A stretch of DNA of 64,000 bases from Streptomyces sp. SAT1 (GCF_001654495.1 NZ_CP015849.1:2308501-2372500); one strand, 5' to 3'; positions 7,619 to 17,567 are shown, counted from the first letter of the stretch. Notes: generated by a model from the sequence alone, not told the origin. A program made the numbers and translations.

Positions 7619-8272
7619 TCAGTGGCCGCCGGGGGCCGCGGACACCGGCGGCCGGGAGTGCTCGGCGGGGGCGGCGGCGCTGCCCTGCTCCAGGCCGGTG
7701 GAGGCGGGCGGCGGCACCTGGTCGCGGCTGCCGGAGGAGCCGCCGCGGTAGACCGCGGCGAAGGCCAGGGCGACCATGCCGATGCCCATGACGACCGCGA
7801 GCACCCAGGCGACGGGGCGGTGCCAGCGGACCTGTCTGCCGAAGGCCCTGGGACCGCCGAAGCGGTGTGCGAGACCGTCGCGGTCGTCGGCGTCCTCCGG
7901 GTCATCGAGGTCGTCGGCGCCGTGCCGGGTGGCGAAGCCGTGCCGGTCGGCGCCGAAGCGGTCGTCGTGGCGCTCGCCTCTGGTGCGGGCGCGGCGCGCC
8001 TCCGCCTCGGACGCCTCGGCTCTTGCCTGGGCCGCGGCCAGCAGGCGTTCGACGGCGGTCGGCTCGTGCACCACGGCCGCCCGTACGAACGCCTCGTCGA
8101 AGACCACGGAGGCGAACTCTTCGTCCGACACCCCGCGGTCGTGGTCGTCGTCGGGCTCCCAGCCGTCAGGGAACGGCGTGCCCCCCACGTCCTCCGGCAC
8201 GGATCCAGAGTAGACCTGGGGGGTCAATTTGGGCAGACCGCGGGGAAATTCATCCGCCTGCTGAGACGGCAC
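7619..8272 (-). CDS. Membrane protein with 'VVFDEAFVRAA' N-terminal motif
   Basis: Up to 217 residues. It contains 'SVVFDEAFVRAAVVHEPTA', almost the same motif as in the next gene, then an Ala/Arg/Glu-rich helical region, an Asp/His-rich stretch and one transmembrane segment ('PVAWVLAVVMGIGMVALAFA') at about 150-170. A short Pro/Ser-rich extracytoplasmic tail follows. The start is uncertain: GTG 8272 gives the longest form and GTG 8200 would match the neighbour's N-terminal length better. Neither has a strong ribosome site. Function unknown; the pair probably arose by duplication of the N-terminal module. Confidence 0.75.
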   Translation of the reverse strand: MPSQQADEFPRGLPKLTPQVYSGSVPEDVGGTPFPDGWEPDDDHDRGVSDEEFASVVFDEAFVRAAVVHEPTAVERLLAAAQARAEASEAEARRARTRGERHDDRFGADRHGFATRHGADDLDDPEDADDRDGLAHRFGGPRAFGRQVRWHRPVAWVLAVVMGIGMVALAFAAVYRGGSSGSRDQVPPPASTGLEQGSAAAPAEHSRPPVSAAPGGH

Positions 8273-8305
8273 CGGCCCGCCAGGGGCGACCGGCGCGGTC
8301 CGGGT

Positions 8306-9592
8306 TCAGCGGCGGACGTGCCCGTCGCCGGTGACGATGTACTTGGTGCTGGTCAGCTCGGGCAGCCCCATGGGGCCGCGGGCGTGCAGCTTCTGCGTGG
8401 AGATGCCGATCTCGGCGCCGAAGCCGAACTGGCTGCCGTCGGTGAAGCGGGTGGAGGCGTTCACGGCGACGGTGGTGGAGTCCACCAACTGGGTGAAGCG
8501 GCGGGCGGCCTGCTGCGAGGTGGTGACGATGGCCTCGGTGTGGCCGGAGCTCCACAGCCGGATGTGGGCGACGGCCCGGTCCAGGGAGTCGACGACGGCG
8601 GCGGCGATGTCGTAGGAGAGGTACTCGGTGTCCCAGTCCTCCGGGGTGGCCTCCACGACGGTGGCGCGGGAGTCCTTGGCGTACGCCATGACGCGCTCGT
8701 CGGCGTGCACGGTGACCCCGGCGTCGGCGAGGGCGTCCAGGGCGCGCGGCAGGAACTCGGCGGCGATGTCCTGGTGGACGAGGAGGGTCTCGGCGGCGTT
8801 GCAGACGCTGGGGCGCTGGGCCTTGGAGTTGACGAGGATGCCGACGGCCATGTCGAGGTCGGCCTGGGCGTCGACGTAGACGTGGCAGTTGCCGGTGCCG
8901 GTCTCGATGACGGGGACGGTGGACTCGTTGACCACGGTGCGGATCAGGGAGGCGCCGCCGCGCGGGATGAGGACGTCGACCAGGCCGCGGGCGCGCATCA
9001 GCTCGCGTACGCTCTCGCGGCTCTCGCCGGGCACGAGCTGGACGGCGTCGGCGGGCAGCCCGGCGCCGCCGACGGCGTCGCGGATCACCCGGACCAGGGC
9101 GGTGTTCGACGCGTAGGCGGAGGCGGAGCCGCGCAGCAGCACCGCGTTGCCCGACTTCAGGCAGAGGGCGGCGGCGTCCACGGTGACGTTGGGGCGGGCC
9201 TCGTAGATGATGCCGACCACGCCGAGCGGGACGCGGACCTGGCGCAGGTCGAGCCCGTTGGGCAGCGTGGAGCCGCGGACCACCTCGCCGACCGGGTCGG
9301 GCAGCGCGACCACGTCCCGTACGTCGGCGGCGATGGCCCGCACCCGCTCGGGGGTGAGGGTGAGCCGGTCGACGATCGCCTCGCTGGTCCCGGCGGCGCG
9401 CGCCCTGGCGACGTCCTGCGCGTTGGCCTCGACGATCTCGCTGGTACGGACCTCCAGGGCGTCCGCGACGGCGAGCAGCGCGTCGTCCTTCTCGGCGCGC
9501 GGCAGCGGCGCGAGGTCGGCGGCGGCGGCCTTGGCCCGGTAGGCGGCCTGGGTCACCGGGGACATGGAGTCGTACGGCGAGAGCGTGGTCAT
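8306..9592 (-). CDS. proA: Gamma-glutamyl phosphate reductase
   Basis: A 428-residue ProA that reduces gamma-glutamyl phosphate to glutamate semialdehyde with NADPH in proline synthesis. It belongs to the aldehyde dehydrogenase fold. '[19 protein letters not shown]' and the catalytic-cysteine region '[12 protein letters not shown]' (Cys about residue 266) are intact, and '[14 protein letters not shown]' is the C-terminal signature. The ATG at 9592 opens the conserved sequence [10 protein letters not shown]. proB lies about 1.2 kb upstream on the same strand, separated by one unidentified gene and a gene-free stretch. Confidence 0.97.
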   Translation of the reverse strand: MTTLSPYDSMSPVTQAAYRAKAAAADLAPLPRAEKDDALLAVADALEVRTSEIVEANAQDVARARAAGTSEAIVDRLTLTPERVRAIAADVRDVVALPDPVGEVVRGSTLPNGLDLRQVRVPLGVVGIIYEARPNVTVDAAALCLKSGNAVLLRGSASAYASNTALVRVIRDAVGGAGLPADAVQLVPGESRESVRELMRARGLVDVLIPRGGASLIRTVVNESTVPVIETGTGNCHVYVDAQADLDMAVGILVNSKAQRPSVCNAAETLLVHQDIAAEFLPRALDALADAGVTVHADERVMAYAKDSRATVVEATPEDWDTEYLSYDIAAAVVDSLDRAVAHIRLWSSGHTEAIVTTSQQAARRFTQLVDSTTVAVNASTRFTDGSQFGFGAEIGISTQKLHARGPMGLPELTSTKYIVTGDGHVRR

Positions 9593-10143
9593 GGGGGCAG
9601 CGTAGTGCGCCGTGCTGCGGCGTTCACGCGCTGTTCCACAGCGCGAGACGTGGGCGGGGCGGGGTGCGGTCCGCAGGGCGCGGGTCGCGGGTCTATGGGG
9701 GCGCGGGCCCTGCGCCTCCGGGGCCCGGGGCGGCCCGCGCGTACCCGGTCCCGGGCTCGGACCGGTCGGCGCCGGGGAACAGGCCCCGGCCCGGGTGGCA
9801 GGGACCGGCAGTCCGGACAGGCGAGGGCCGACGATGCCGTCCGCCTCGCGCCTCCGGCCGGTCGCCGGGCTGGAGCGGCGGGCCCTCCTGAGCCGGGCGG
9901 CCGACCTGCCGGTCCGGCGTCCCTCCCTCCCGACCGGGGAAGAGACACCGGCCGTGCTGCGACCGGGCCCCCGCCTCGCTCCCCGGAGCGGACCCGGCCC
10001 CCGACGGGCGCCCGGTCGGCCCCGGTCTGGGCAGGGGGGGGCCGGACCTGGGCGGCCCGGTGATCCTGACGAGACGCCCGGCGACGGGCCAGGACCGGAT
10101 CGGCCTCGAACGGACAGATGCCCGCGGGCCCGGTCGCGTCGTC
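9593..10143. other. Gene-free GC-rich spacer of about 550 bp
   Basis: I see no credible gene here. Long frames exist on both strands but translate to Arg/Pro/Gly-rich sequence without structure or ribosome sites. It must hold the terminator of the gene ending at 10144 and the promoter of proA. I cannot identify either with confidence. Confidence 0.5.
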
Positions 10144-10689
10144 TCAGAAGGGGTGGACGCCGATCGGGGTCGCCGGGGGTGGGCCGTAGCCCTCGGCGAG
10201 GCGTTGGTGGTAGGTCTCGCGGTCGATGACCTCCAGGCCGACGATCTCCCAGGGCGGGAGCTGGGCGCTCTGGCGGTGCTCGCCCCACAGCCGCAGGGCG
10301 ACGGCCGCGGCGTCGTGCAGGTCGCGGGCCTCCTCCCAGTAGCGGATCTCGGCGTGGTCGTCGGCGTAGCGGCTGGTCAGCAGGAAGGGGTGGTCGTGGG
10401 CGAGCTGTTCGAGCCCGCGCCGTACCTCCTGGAGCGGGGTGCCGGCCCCGGAGACCCGCAGGGTGATGTGCCACAGCCGGGGCTGGTCCGCCGGTTCCGG
10501 GCGCCCGTCGTGCGCCCGGCGCGTGCCGTGCTCCCGCCCGTGCTCCGCGCCTTCGTGCTCCCGGTGCTCGCGCTCGTAACGGTCGCCGGCCGCGACGCTG
10601 GTCAGGGTCCGCTCCTCACCGGGCGCGCGGGAGGGGGACGGGCCGCCACCACCGCGGGACCCCGCCGCCCCAGGGCGCACTCGTCTCAC
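10144..10689 (-). CDS. Uncharacterised protein between proA and proB
   Basis: A 181-residue protein with a basic, low-complexity N-terminal third and a folded C-terminal part ('[12 protein letters not shown]', '[17 protein letters not shown]', '[18 protein letters not shown]'). No catalytic motif is recognised and no membrane segment is present. The GTG at 10689 has an excellent AAGGAGG ribosome site 5 bases upstream. That is far better than the longer TTG option at 10737. The gene is conserved beside proB/proA in Streptomyces as far as I recall; function unknown. Confidence 0.8.
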   Translation of the reverse strand: MRRVRPGAAGSRGGGGPSPSRAPGEERTLTSVAAGDRYEREHREHEGAEHGREHGTRRAHDGRPEPADQPRLWHITLRVSGAGTPLQEVRRGLEQLAHDHPFLLTSRYADDHAEIRYWEEARDLHDAAAVALRLWGEHRQSAQLPPWEIVGLEVIDRETYHQRLAEGYGPPPATPIGVHPF

Positions 10690-10779
10690 GACGGCCTCCT
10701 TCACCCAGTGCTCGTGCGGAATGTGTCCCTGGGACAAAGTGCAGCAGGCCGTACGGCTCCGTGGGGCGGTTTTGCGGAA

Positions 10780-10800
10780 GGTCCCCCACCTTCAGGGACC
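10780..10800 (-). terminator. Possible weak terminator after proB
   Basis: A 6-bp inverted repeat (GGTCCC/GGGACC) just below the proB stop on the minus strand. A perfect small palindrome (TGTCCC-T-GGGACA) lies at 10724-10736. Either could end proB transcription, but the stems are short. Confidence 0.35.
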
Positions 10801-10823
10801 GGCCGGCCGGACGTTTCGGCCCA

Positions 10824-11951
10824 TTACGGCTCCAGGATCACCAGATCGTCCCTGTGTACGACCTCGCGTTCGTACGCCGGTCCCAGCTCGCGGGCGAGTT
10901 CCCGGGTGGAGCGGCCGAGCAGCCGGGGGATCTCCCGGGCGTCGAAGTTGACGAGGCCGCGGGCGACGGCGCGGCCGCCCGCGTCGCGCAGTTCGACGGG
11001 GTCGCCCGCGGTGAAGTCGCCCTCGACGGCGGCGATGCCCGCCGGGAGCAGCGACTTGCGGCCCTCGACGACCGCGCGCACCGCGCCGTCGTCGAGGGTG
11101 AGGGCGCCCTGCGGGGCGGAGGCGTGCTGGAGCCACAGCAGCCGGTCGGCGGAGCGCCGCCCGGTGGGGTGGAAGTAGGTGCCGGTGTCCTCGCCGGACA
11201 GGGCGTCGGCGGCGTGCACCGCGCTGGTGAGGACCACGGGGATGCCCGCGGCGGCGGCGATCCGGGCCGCCTCGACCTTGGTGACCATGCCGCCGGTGCC
11301 GACGCCCGCCTTGCCCGCGCTGCCGATCTCGACGCCCGCGAGGTCGGCCGGGCCGCGCACCTCGGTGATGCGGGAGGTGCCCGGCCGGCTCGGGTCGCCG
11401 TCGTAGACGCCGTCCACGTCGGAGAGCAGGACCAGCAGGTCGGCGCGGACCAGGTGGGCGACGAGGGCGGCGAGGCGGTCGTTGTCGCCGAAGCGGATCT
11501 CGTCGGTGGCGACCGTGTCGTTCTCGTTGACGACCGGCAGGGCGCCCATGGCGAGCAGCTTGTCGAGGGTGCGCGAGGCGTTGCGGTGGTGGGCGCGGCG
11601 GCTGGTGTCGTCGCCGGTCAGCAGGACCTGGCCGACGCGGATGCCGTAGCGGGCGAAGGAGGCGGTGTAGCGGGCGACCAGCAGCCCCTGGCCGACGCTG
11701 GCCGCGGCCTGCTGGCGGGCGAGGTCCTTGGGGCGGCGGGCCAGGCCGAGCGGGGCGAGGCCGGCGGCGATGGCACCGGAGGAGACGAGGACGACCTCCT
11801 TGTTCTCCGGGCCGCTGCTCTTGGCGAGGACGTCGACGAGGGCGTCCACCCGGTCGGCGTCCAGGCCGCCGGTGGCGGTGGTCAGCGAGGAGGAGCCCAC
11901 CTTGACGACGATCCTGCGGGCCTCGCGCACGGCCTGCCTTGCCCCTGCCAC
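10824..11951 (-). CDS. proB: Glutamate 5-kinase
   Basis: A 375-residue ProB that phosphorylates glutamate as the first step of proline synthesis. The amino-acid kinase domain covers residues 1 to about 260 with 'KVGSSSLT', 'VSSGAIAAG', 'NENDTVATDE' and 'VGTGGMVTK'. A C-terminal PUA domain begins near residue 280. ProB is normally inhibited by proline. The GTG start at 11951 has GAGGGGA about 10 bases upstream. A 172-bp gap separates it from the teichoic-acid polymerase-like gene. Confidence 0.97.
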   Translation of the reverse strand: MAGARQAVREARRIVVKVGSSSLTTATGGLDADRVDALVDVLAKSSGPENKEVVLVSSGAIAAGLAPLGLARRPKDLARQQAAASVGQGLLVARYTASFARYGIRVGQVLLTGDDTSRRAHHRNASRTLDKLLAMGALPVVNENDTVATDEIRFGDNDRLAALVAHLVRADLLVLLSDVDGVYDGDPSRPGTSRITEVRGPADLAGVEIGSAGKAGVGTGGMVTKVEAARIAAAAGIPVVLTSAVHAADALSGEDTGTYFHPTGRRSADRLLWLQHASAPQGALTLDDGAVRAVVEGRKSLLPAGIAAVEGDFTAGDPVELRDAGGRAVARGLVNFDAREIPRLLGRSTRELARELGPAYEREVVHRDDLVILEP

Positions 11952-12123
11952 CTTGCTGTCCGTCCCCTCGCGCAGATCCGGTCCGAGAGCACGAATCTAC
12001 GCGAGGCGATGCGCAGAGGGCGCACCGGTCCAGCCTGCGGACGGCTCGCGGATCCCGACCGCGGACGGCCCGCGCGTGGGCAGGCACGGGCGGCTCACGG
12101 GGCCGGAGCCGCCCGTACGGACG

Positions 12124-14259
12124 TCAGCCGGTGGGCACGCCGCCCGTCTCCCCGGCGGAGTCGACGCGCTGTCCCGGCACGCCGGCCGCCGCCTCCGCGC
12201 GCATCGCCTGGCCGATGTTGCGGGTCTCGGCCTTGAGGGCGAGCCGCGCCACCGCGGCGTTGAACCGCTCGATGGACGTCGGCTTCTCCGGGCCGAGCAG
12301 ATAGCGCCGGAGTTCCTTGCGGTCCTCGGCCAGCCGGTCGGCGGCCGGGTCCCGCACCGCGGCCAGCAGTTCGTCCAGTTCGGCCGCGTCGTTCGAGAGG
12401 ATCACGGCGGCGCGGACCGCGGTGTTCTGCCGCTTGAACTCCTCGGGGCCCAGGCCCGCGGAGTCGGTGACGGCGTAGGGCCTGCCGCTGGCGATGTAGT
12501 CGGAGACCACGCTGGAGATGTCGGAGACCATCGCGTCGGCGACGTTGAAGCAGTCGTACAGCCGCGGTGCGGCGCCGGTGATGACGCGGTGCTGCCAGCT
12601 GCCGACGGACCGCCAGTAGGCGTCGTTCCAGCGGGCCCGCAGCTCGTCGGCCTCCTCGTGCCGGGGGATGTCGACGAGGCTGTCGCGGGTGGCCTCGGCC
12701 TCGTCGCCCTTGTCCTTGACGCTGGCGGCCAGCACGGCGAGCCGCGCCTCCAGCCGGGCCAGCTCGGCGCGGGCGGCGGCCTTCTCCGCGGCGTGCGCGG
12801 CCGTGTCGGCGGTGAACCGCGGGTCGGCGGCGCGCTCGGCGGCGGCCTTCTCGATCAGGGCGGTGATCCGCTGGTGCGCGGTCCGGGCCCGTGCGCTGCG
12901 GTTGCCGGTGAACGGGTGCGGCTTGTACAGCACCCGGACCGGCGGGTCGGCGCGCAGGAGGTGCCGCACGATGTTCTCGCCCGCGAGGACCAGGGAGGTG
13001 TTGCCCGGGTTGTCGTCCCAGCCCTCCCAGGTCGGGGCGTACAGGACGGTGGGTACGCGCCCCTCGGGGACGCCGTCGCGCACCTGGATCGGGGCCAGCT
13101 GCGGGCGGCCGACCTCGACGATGTCCTCGTCGCGCACGCCGACGTCGGCCACGGCGTAGCGGTCGCGGCCGGCCCGGCCCGCCGTCCAGATCTCGTCGTA
13201 GGCCTTGCTGAACGGGTTGACGCTGGCGGCCTTGTCGCTGTCGCCGTGGCCGATGAAGACGTGCTTCATGGTGGGCAGGCGCAGCATGTGGATGTTCTTG
13301 CCCGCGTTGGCCGGGTAGAGGGCGACCCGCACGGTGGGCAGGTCCATGTTCATCAGGTGCACGCCGCCGGGCACGCAGACGACGGGGACCGTGGTGGGCG
13401 CGAGGTTCTCCAGGATCGCCCGCTCGCGCAGGATGATCAGCGGCCGGGTGTCCAGCTGCTTCAGCATGTCGAGCCACATGTTGACCTGGTAGGCGGCGTC
13501 GTCGGAACCGGAGAAGTACAGCACCGTCTCGGGCCGGTACTGGCGCAGCCAGGCGTCGAGGCCGGCCCTGACCTTGTCGCCCTTGGGGGGCATCCGCCGG
13601 CGGCCGGCGTACGGCAGCAGCGCCAGCGTGTACAGGGCGCCCAGGCCGAGGGTGACGGAGATGCCGACGACGGCGGCCTGGGCCGAGTCGGTGGCGGCGG
13701 CGACCAGCAGGCCGATGACGGCGGCGAGGTCGAGGTGGAGCATCTTCTCGCCGGAGCGGCGCAGCAGCCGGCGCGGCGGCGCGTCCGGGATGCGTATGTG
13801 CGAGCCCAGGTCGACGTTGCGGGTGGCGACCGGCATGGTGCGGCGGTGCCGGATCAGGGCGGCCAGCGCTCCGTGCGGGACCTGGAGGGCGTAGAAGGCG
13901 ATGAAGCAGGCGACCGCGCCGTAGAACGGCACATCGCTCGTGAGCGACATCCGGGCCAGCAGCAGGATCAGCAGCAGCTGCCGGATCAGGAACCGGACGG
14001 GGAGTCCGGCCCGGGTCCTGCCGAGCCGCTCGACCAGGTAGCTGCCCTTGCGGTGCAGGTAGTGGTCCGTCAGATACGTCATGAGGGCCACGGCCGCGAA
14101 GGCGTAGACGTTCGGGAGCAGCGCTGCCAGCGTGAGGAGGGGGAAGCCCAGCAGCATGAGGGCCGCCGCGGCCAACTCGACCGCACTGCCCACCCGGGCG
14201 ACGCGTATAGCGGTGGATATCACAGGGAACCTGCTCCAGGAGGGTGCCGGTTTCGTCAC
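12124..14259 (-). CDS. TagF-like CDP-polyol phosphotransferase with membrane domain
   Basis: A 711-residue protein. The N-terminal 230 residues hold five or six hydrophobic segments. The rest is a CDP-glycerol:poly(glycerophosphate) glycerophosphotransferase domain (GT-B fold, TagF/TarL family) with 'LYAPTWEGW' near residue 405, 'YKPHPF' near 443 and 'SDISSVVSDYIASGRP' near 580. Members transfer glycerol-phosphate or ribitol-phosphate from a CDP-activated donor to a growing wall polymer. An Ala/Glu-rich helical insertion (about 463-523), likely coiled coil, separates the donor-binding motifs. The GTG start at 14259 is the longest choice; a GTG near 14223 is also possible. The next gene upstream makes CDP-ribitol-like donor, so the pair probably works together. 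Confidence 0.85.
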   Translation of the reverse strand: MTKPAPSWSRFPVISTAIRVARVGSAVELAAAALMLLGFPLLTLAALLPNVYAFAAVALMTYLTDHYLHRKGSYLVERLGRTRAGLPVRFLIRQLLLILLLARMSLTSDVPFYGAVACFIAFYALQVPHGALAALIRHRRTMPVATRNVDLGSHIRIPDAPPRRLLRRSGEKMLHLDLAAVIGLLVAAATDSAQAAVVGISVTLGLGALYTLALLPYAGRRRMPPKGDKVRAGLDAWLRQYRPETVLYFSGSDDAAYQVNMWLDMLKQLDTRPLIILRERAILENLAPTTVPVVCVPGGVHLMNMDLPTVRVALYPANAGKNIHMLRLPTMKHVFIGHGDSDKAASVNPFSKAYDEIWTAGRAGRDRYAVADVGVRDEDIVEVGRPQLAPIQVRDGVPEGRVPTVLYAPTWEGWDDNPGNTSLVLAGENIVRHLLRADPPVRVLYKPHPFTGNRSARARTAHQRITALIEKAAAERAADPRFTADTAAHAAEKAAARAELARLEARLAVLAASVKDKGDEAEATRDSLVDIPRHEEADELRARWNDAYWRSVGSWQHRVITGAAPRLYDCFNVADAMVSDISSVVSDYIASGRPYAVTDSAGLGPEEFKRQNTAVRAAVILSNDAAELDELLAAVRDPAADRLAEDRKELRRYLLGPEKPTSIERFNAAVARLALKAETRNIGQAMRAEAAAGVPGQRVDSAGETGGVPTG

Positions 14260-14419
14260 TGCACGGCCCTGGACCGGGTTACCTCGTCGCGTGTCGAGCC
14301 GATCGGACGACGGCCGTGAGAATCGAAGGGGGTGAAACTGAGGAACTCAGGCCCCTGTGCACGACACCCCCGACGGGCAATCACAGCGGCCTGGGCGGCA
14401 ATTCGCTTTTTGCAGTGGA

Positions 14420-15919
14420 TTATGCCACGCCGTCTTCGCGGTCCAGGACTCCGGCCAGCGCCTGTTCGAACCCCGAGGCCGGGTCCGCGGCCGCCGTCGG
14501 GTCCTGCTGGCGGACGTCGATCACATGTCCGGTCAGCTCCGACAGCAGCACGTCGAGCGAGGTGCGGGCCACCGCCTCGGAGGAGAGCAGGGTGCCCGCG
14601 GGTTCCTGGCCGAATGCCTTGGTGCGCATCGGGGTGGCGGTCCGCTCGGGGTTGATGCAGTTGACCCGGACGCCGTCGCCGGCCCACTCGTCGGACAGCG
14701 CCTGGGTGAGGTTGACCATGGCGGCCTTGGTCGAGGAGTAGAGGCTGTACTCGGCGCGGCCGCGGGTGTAGCTGCTGGAGGTGTACAGCAGCAGCTGCCC
14801 GCCGCTCTCCGCCAGGTACTTGTACGCGGAGCGCGCGATCTGCACCGGGGCCAGGTAGTTGACCTTCAGCGCCTCCTCGATGGTGGCGTTGTCGGTCTCG
14901 GCGAGCCGGCCTATGCGCAGCACGCCGGCGGTGTTGACGACGTAGTCGATGCGTCCCGTCTCGGCGTACGCCTTGGACAGCGCCTCCTCGACCTCCTCCG
15001 GCCGCTCCACATGGGTGCCGGTGGTGGAACGGGCGAGGGCGTAGACGTGCGCGCCGTAGGACCTGGCCAGTTCGGCGATGTCCTTGCCGATGCCGTACGA
15101 GCCGCCGAAGACGACGACGGTCCTGCCGGTGAGCAGCTCCCGGTAGGCCGCCTCGCCGTTCTGCTCCGGGGCGGCCGTGGAGGCGAGCTGGAAGAGCTTG
15201 TCGGCGATGAACACGTCGACGGGCTGGGTGACCTTCATGTTGTACTCGTCGCCCGCCACCACGTGGATCGGCACGTCGGGCAGGTACTTGAGCACGACGG
15301 AGCAGTCGTCCGTGGCCTGGAAGTGCGGGTCGCCCGCGGCGATCTCGTAGGCGCGCCGGATGGTGGACAGCTTGAACGCCTGCGGGGTCTGGCCGCGGCG
15401 CAGCCGGGAGCGGTCCGGGATGTCGGTGATGAACTCGCCGTCCTCGCCGTGGGTGCGGGTCACGATGATGGTGTCCGCGGACGGGATGGCGACGTCGACC
15501 GCCTGGTAGCGCCGCAGCGCGGTGACGCAGTCGTCGATCACGCGCTGTGACAGCAGGGGGCGCACGGCGTCGTGGAAGAGGACGTTGAGGTCCTCCCCCT
15601 CGGCCAGGCCCTCGGTCAGCGCGGTGATGGCGCGCTCGGTGGTCTCGTTGCGGGTGGCGCCGCCCTCGATGATGCGGGAGACCTTGCGGAATCCGGCCTT
15701 GGCGACGATCTTCTCCACGTCCGGCACATAGCCCGGCGCCATCAGCACGATGACCTCGTCGATCGAGTCCGCCTTCTCGAAGGTGGCCAGAGTGTGCTCC
15801 ATGACCGCCTTGCCGGCGATCTTCAGCAACTGCTTGGGGATCGACAGGCCCACGCGCTGACCTGTACCCCCGGCCAGGATCACTGCGGCGGTACGGGGCT
15901 TGGCTATGTGCTGGGACAC
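14420..15919 (-). CDS. Bcs1-like bifunctional CDP-ribitol synthase (TarI + SDR)
   Basis: A 499-residue two-domain enzyme. Residues 1-240 are an IspD/TarI-type cytidylyltransferase ('VILAGGTGQRVGLSIPKQ', 'LFHDAVRPLLS', 'KVTQPVDVFIAD'). Residues about 250-480 are a short-chain dehydrogenase with the cofactor loop 'VVFGGSYGIGKDI', 'NTAGVL' and catalytic Ser-Tyr-Lys in 'TSSSYTRGRAEYSLYSSTK'. This domain order matches Haemophilus Bcs1/Acs1, which reduces ribulose 5-phosphate and activates ribitol 5-phosphate as CDP-ribitol. It is therefore expected to supply the teichoic-acid polymerase-like enzyme downstream. The GTG start at 15919 follows AAGGTAGG. The IspD role in isoprenoids is less likely because of the fused reductase. 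Confidence 0.85.
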   Translation of the reverse strand: MSQHIAKPRTAAVILAGGTGQRVGLSIPKQLLKIAGKAVMEHTLATFEKADSIDEVIVLMAPGYVPDVEKIVAKAGFRKVSRIIEGGATRNETTERAITALTEGLAEGEDLNVLFHDAVRPLLSQRVIDDCVTALRRYQAVDVAIPSADTIIVTRTHGEDGEFITDIPDRSRLRRGQTPQAFKLSTIRRAYEIAAGDPHFQATDDCSVVLKYLPDVPIHVVAGDEYNMKVTQPVDVFIADKLFQLASTAAPEQNGEAAYRELLTGRTVVVFGGSYGIGKDIAELARSYGAHVYALARSTTGTHVERPEEVEEALSKAYAETGRIDYVVNTAGVLRIGRLAETDNATIEEALKVNYLAPVQIARSAYKYLAESGGQLLLYTSSSYTRGRAEYSLYSSTKAAMVNLTQALSDEWAGDGVRVNCINPERTATPMRTKAFGQEPAGTLLSSEAVARTSLDVLLSELTGHVIDVRQQDPTAAADPASGFEQALAGVLDREDGVA

Positions 15920-16082
15920 AGGTGACCTACCTTGTGGCAAAGGGGAACCCCGGAATGTTCCCACTCCGGGTAAGCGCTGTGCAAGGTGAGCGACGCCCGC
16001 CACATGACCGTCCGTCACTCCGTGACCACAGGGCGTGCCCGGGTGCGCGGCGGCGGGGGCCGCCGGGCACCCGCGCCCGTCC

Positions 16083-17519
16083 CTAGAACGGCTCGAAGTC
16101 GTCGTACTCCTGCTCGGTCTCGTCGCGCTCGGCCTGCCGGTCGCGACGGCGCTGGGCGGCCGGGCGGGGCGCCTCGAAACGGTGGTCCTCGCCGCGGCGG
16201 CCGAGCATCTCGGCACCCGCCATCACGGACGGCTCCCAGTCGAAGACGACCGCGTTGTCCTCGGGGCCGATGGCGACGCCGTCGCCGGAGCGGGCGCCCG
16301 CCTTCAGCAACTGCTCCTCGACACCGAGGCGGTTGAGCCGGTCGGCGAGGTAGCCCACGGCCTCGTCGTTGTTGAAGTCGGTCTGCCGCACCCAGCGTTC
16401 GGGCTTCTCGCCGCGCACGCGGAACAGGCCCTCCTCCTCGCGGGTGACCGTGAAACCGGCCTCGTCGACGGCCTTGGGCCGGATGACGACGCGCGTCGCC
16501 TCCTCCTTCGGCCGGGCGGCCCGCGCCGTGGCGACCAGTTCGGCCAGGGCGTACGACAGCTCCTTCAGGCCGGTGTGCGCCACCGCCGACACCTCGAAGA
16601 CGCGGTAGCCGCGCGCCTCCAGGTCGGGCCGGACCATCTCGGCGAGGTCCTTGCCGTCGGGTACGTCGATCTTGTTGAGGACGACCACGCGCGGCCGGTT
16701 GCCCAGGCCGCCGTACTGGCGCAGCTCCTCCTCGATGATGTCGAGGTCGGAGACCGGGTCGCGGTCCGACTCCAGGGTGGCGGTGTCCAGTACGTGCACG
16801 AGGACGCTGCACCGCTCCACGTGCCGCAGGAACTCCAGGCCCAGCCCCCTGCCCTGGCTGGCGCCGGGGATGAGACCGGGCACGTCGGCGACGGTGTACA
16901 CGGTCGAACCCGCCGTCACCACACCGAGGTTGGGCACCAGGGTGGTGAACGGGTAGTCGGCGATCTTCGGCTTGGCGGCGCTGAGCACGGAGATCAGCGA
17001 CGACTTGCCGGCGCTCGGGTAGCCGACCAGCGCCACGTCGGCGACGGTCTTCAGCTCCAGGACGATGTCCCCGAGGTCACCGGGCTCGCCGAGCAGCGCG
17101 AAGCCGGGCGCCTTGCGGCGTGCCGAGGCCAGCGCCGCGTTGCCCAGACCGCCCCGGCCGCCCTGCGCGGCGACGTAGGAGGTGCCGTGGCCGATCAGGT
17201 CGGCCAGCACGTTGCCCGCCCGGTCCAGCACGACCGTGCCGTCCGGCACCGGCAGCACCAGGTCCTCGCCGTCCTTGCCGGACCGGTTGCCGCCCTCGCC
17301 GGGCTTGCCGTTGGTGGCCTTGCGGTGCGGCGAGTGGTGGTATTCGAGCAGCGTGGTGACGGACTGGTCGACGGTGAGGATCACGTCCCCGCCGCGTCCG
17401 CCGGTGCCGCCGTCCGGGCCGCCCAGCGGCTTGAACTTCTCACGGTGCACGGAGGCACAGCCGTGGCCCCCGTTACCCGCGGCGACATGCAGTTCGACGC
17501 GGTCCACGAAGGTGGTCAT
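16083..17519 (-). CDS. obg: GTPase Obg
   Basis: A 478-residue Obg/CgtA GTPase acting in 50S ribosome assembly and, in Streptomyces, at the onset of aerial growth. The glycine-rich Obg fold covers residues 1-158 ('GGRGGDVI', '[13 protein letters not shown]'). The G domain has 'GYPSAGKSS' (G1), 'DVPGLIPGA' (G3) and 'NKID' (G4). An OCT domain follows at about 340-420, and an acidic tail ends in 'YDDFEPF'. The ATG at 17519 has TGGAGG upstream. It follows rplU-rpmA, the usual arrangement, with a hairpin between rpmA and obg. Confidence 0.98.
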   Translation of the reverse strand: MTTFVDRVELHVAAGNGGHGCASVHREKFKPLGGPDGGTGGRGGDVILTVDQSVTTLLEYHHSPHRKATNGKPGEGGNRSGKDGEDLVLPVPDGTVVLDRAGNVLADLIGHGTSYVAAQGGRGGLGNAALASARRKAPGFALLGEPGDLGDIVLELKTVADVALVGYPSAGKSSLISVLSAAKPKIADYPFTTLVPNLGVVTAGSTVYTVADVPGLIPGASQGRGLGLEFLRHVERCSVLVHVLDTATLESDRDPVSDLDIIEEELRQYGGLGNRPRVVVLNKIDVPDGKDLAEMVRPDLEARGYRVFEVSAVAHTGLKELSYALAELVATARAARPKEEATRVVIRPKAVDEAGFTVTREEEGLFRVRGEKPERWVRQTDFNNDEAVGYLADRLNRLGVEEQLLKAGARSGDGVAIGPEDNAVVFDWEPSVMAGAEMLGRRGEDHRFEAPRPAAQRRRDRQAERDETEQEYDDFEPF

Positions 17520-17567
17520 GTTGGTGCCTCCAGAAACTACGGGAATATCTCTTGGGTAACACGCGAA

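Noticed and set aside
7574..10063. An 829-codon plus-strand frame opposite proA and the motif protein
   Set aside because: proA on the other strand is certain; the translation has no domain and no ribosome site.
9593..10143. Possible genes in the proA upstream spacer
   Set aside because: All frames give Arg/Pro/Gly-rich noise, without ribosome sites or homology that I recognise.
14420..15919. Isoprenoid IspD as the identity of the cytidylyltransferase
   Set aside because: The fused SDR domain and adjacent polymerase gene fit a CDP-ribitol role better; IspD proteins lack such a fusion.
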